A stretch of 41,406 bases of DNA from the NCBI GenBank assembly GCA_963579025.1, contig CAUZFZ010000093.1, forward strand, positions 1-41,406, read 5' to 3'. The stretch comes from CAUZFZ01 sp963579025. GTDB lineage: Bacteria > Planctomycetota > Planctomycetia > Planctomycetales > Planctomycetaceae. A program made the translations under genes and the position numbers. The notes under the pieces were generated by a model. It saw only the letters and a program-made list of their open reading frames with translations, did not search any database and was not told where the DNA came from. This document shows, in pieces, positions 41,381-41,406 of the stretch (positions within the stretch are counted from its first letter, which is position 1; every line of letters begins with the position of its first letter).

Positions 41381-41406
41381 GGAAATTCGCATGGAAGCGG
41401 ATGGAC
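41379..41406 (+). CDS. Possible start of a further gene (first nine codons)
   Basis: AAAGGAG (41367-41373) is followed 5 bases later by ATG and the codons MEIRMEADG before the window ends. Given the truncated helicase next to it, this might be the transposase of an inserted element. Only nine codons are visible, so the family cannot be named. Confidence 0.3.

Overview
The window looks like a chromosomal segment of a Planctomycetota bacterium. This is inferred from gene content, not from any marker search: a planctomycete-type cytochrome/DUF1549/DUF1553 secreted protein next to a pre-peptidase (PPC) domain protein, a Ser/Thr kinase fused to LamG domains, a DUF1571 protein, a DUF5995 protein, many Sec-exported proteins, and dispersed palindromic repeats. 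Most genes lie on the minus strand and coding density is moderate.

Layout. 1-2409: membrane Ser/Thr kinase whose second LamG domain stops abruptly, with another frame open to the window edge. 2752-3861: outer-membrane beta-barrel candidate. 4543-4656: initiator tRNA-Met and its terminator. 4774-10122: exported thioredoxin, PPC protein and DUF1549/DUF1553 cytochrome-like protein. 10304-13741: DUF5995 protein and ClpC. 13742-14809: about 1 kb without genes, including a candidate structured RNA leader before the DUF1571 gene. 15939-22097: a compact run phoH > pgpH-like > ybeY > CNNM/CBS transporter > response regulator, with a 4-base GTGA overlap between ybeY and the transporter gene.

22634-29667 is an accessory, defence-type island. 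It holds a DUF433/DUF5615 toxin-antitoxin-like pair, then a three-gene cassette on the minus strand: a McrB-like AAA+ NTPase, a DUF2357/COG1700-type PD-(D/E)xK nuclease and a D12-class adenine methyltransferase. A truncated tyrosine recombinase and other relics flank it. The cassette reads as a complete restriction-modification system built on McrBC-like parts plus its own methylase.

29668-33840 is a sugar/exopolysaccharide cluster (DegT aminotransferase, membrane-fused SDR, GT4 glycosyltransferase). 34333-37729 holds an M14 carboxypeptidase, a BD-FAE-like esterase, and a split thioredoxin-like gene whose two halves are in the same frame across one TGA. A hairpin with bacterial SECIS geometry follows that TGA, so the protein is a strong selenoprotein candidate with a Cys-Sec pair. 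38093-41406 is a relic-rich end: a truncated ECF sigma factor, an Nfu protein, an ATP-grasp protein without a normal start codon, a long foldback repeat, a transposase tail, a UvrD-like helicase tail and possibly the first codons of a further gene.

The two observations most worth following are the McrB-like/COG1700/D12 cassette and the Cys-Sec thioredoxin-like protein.
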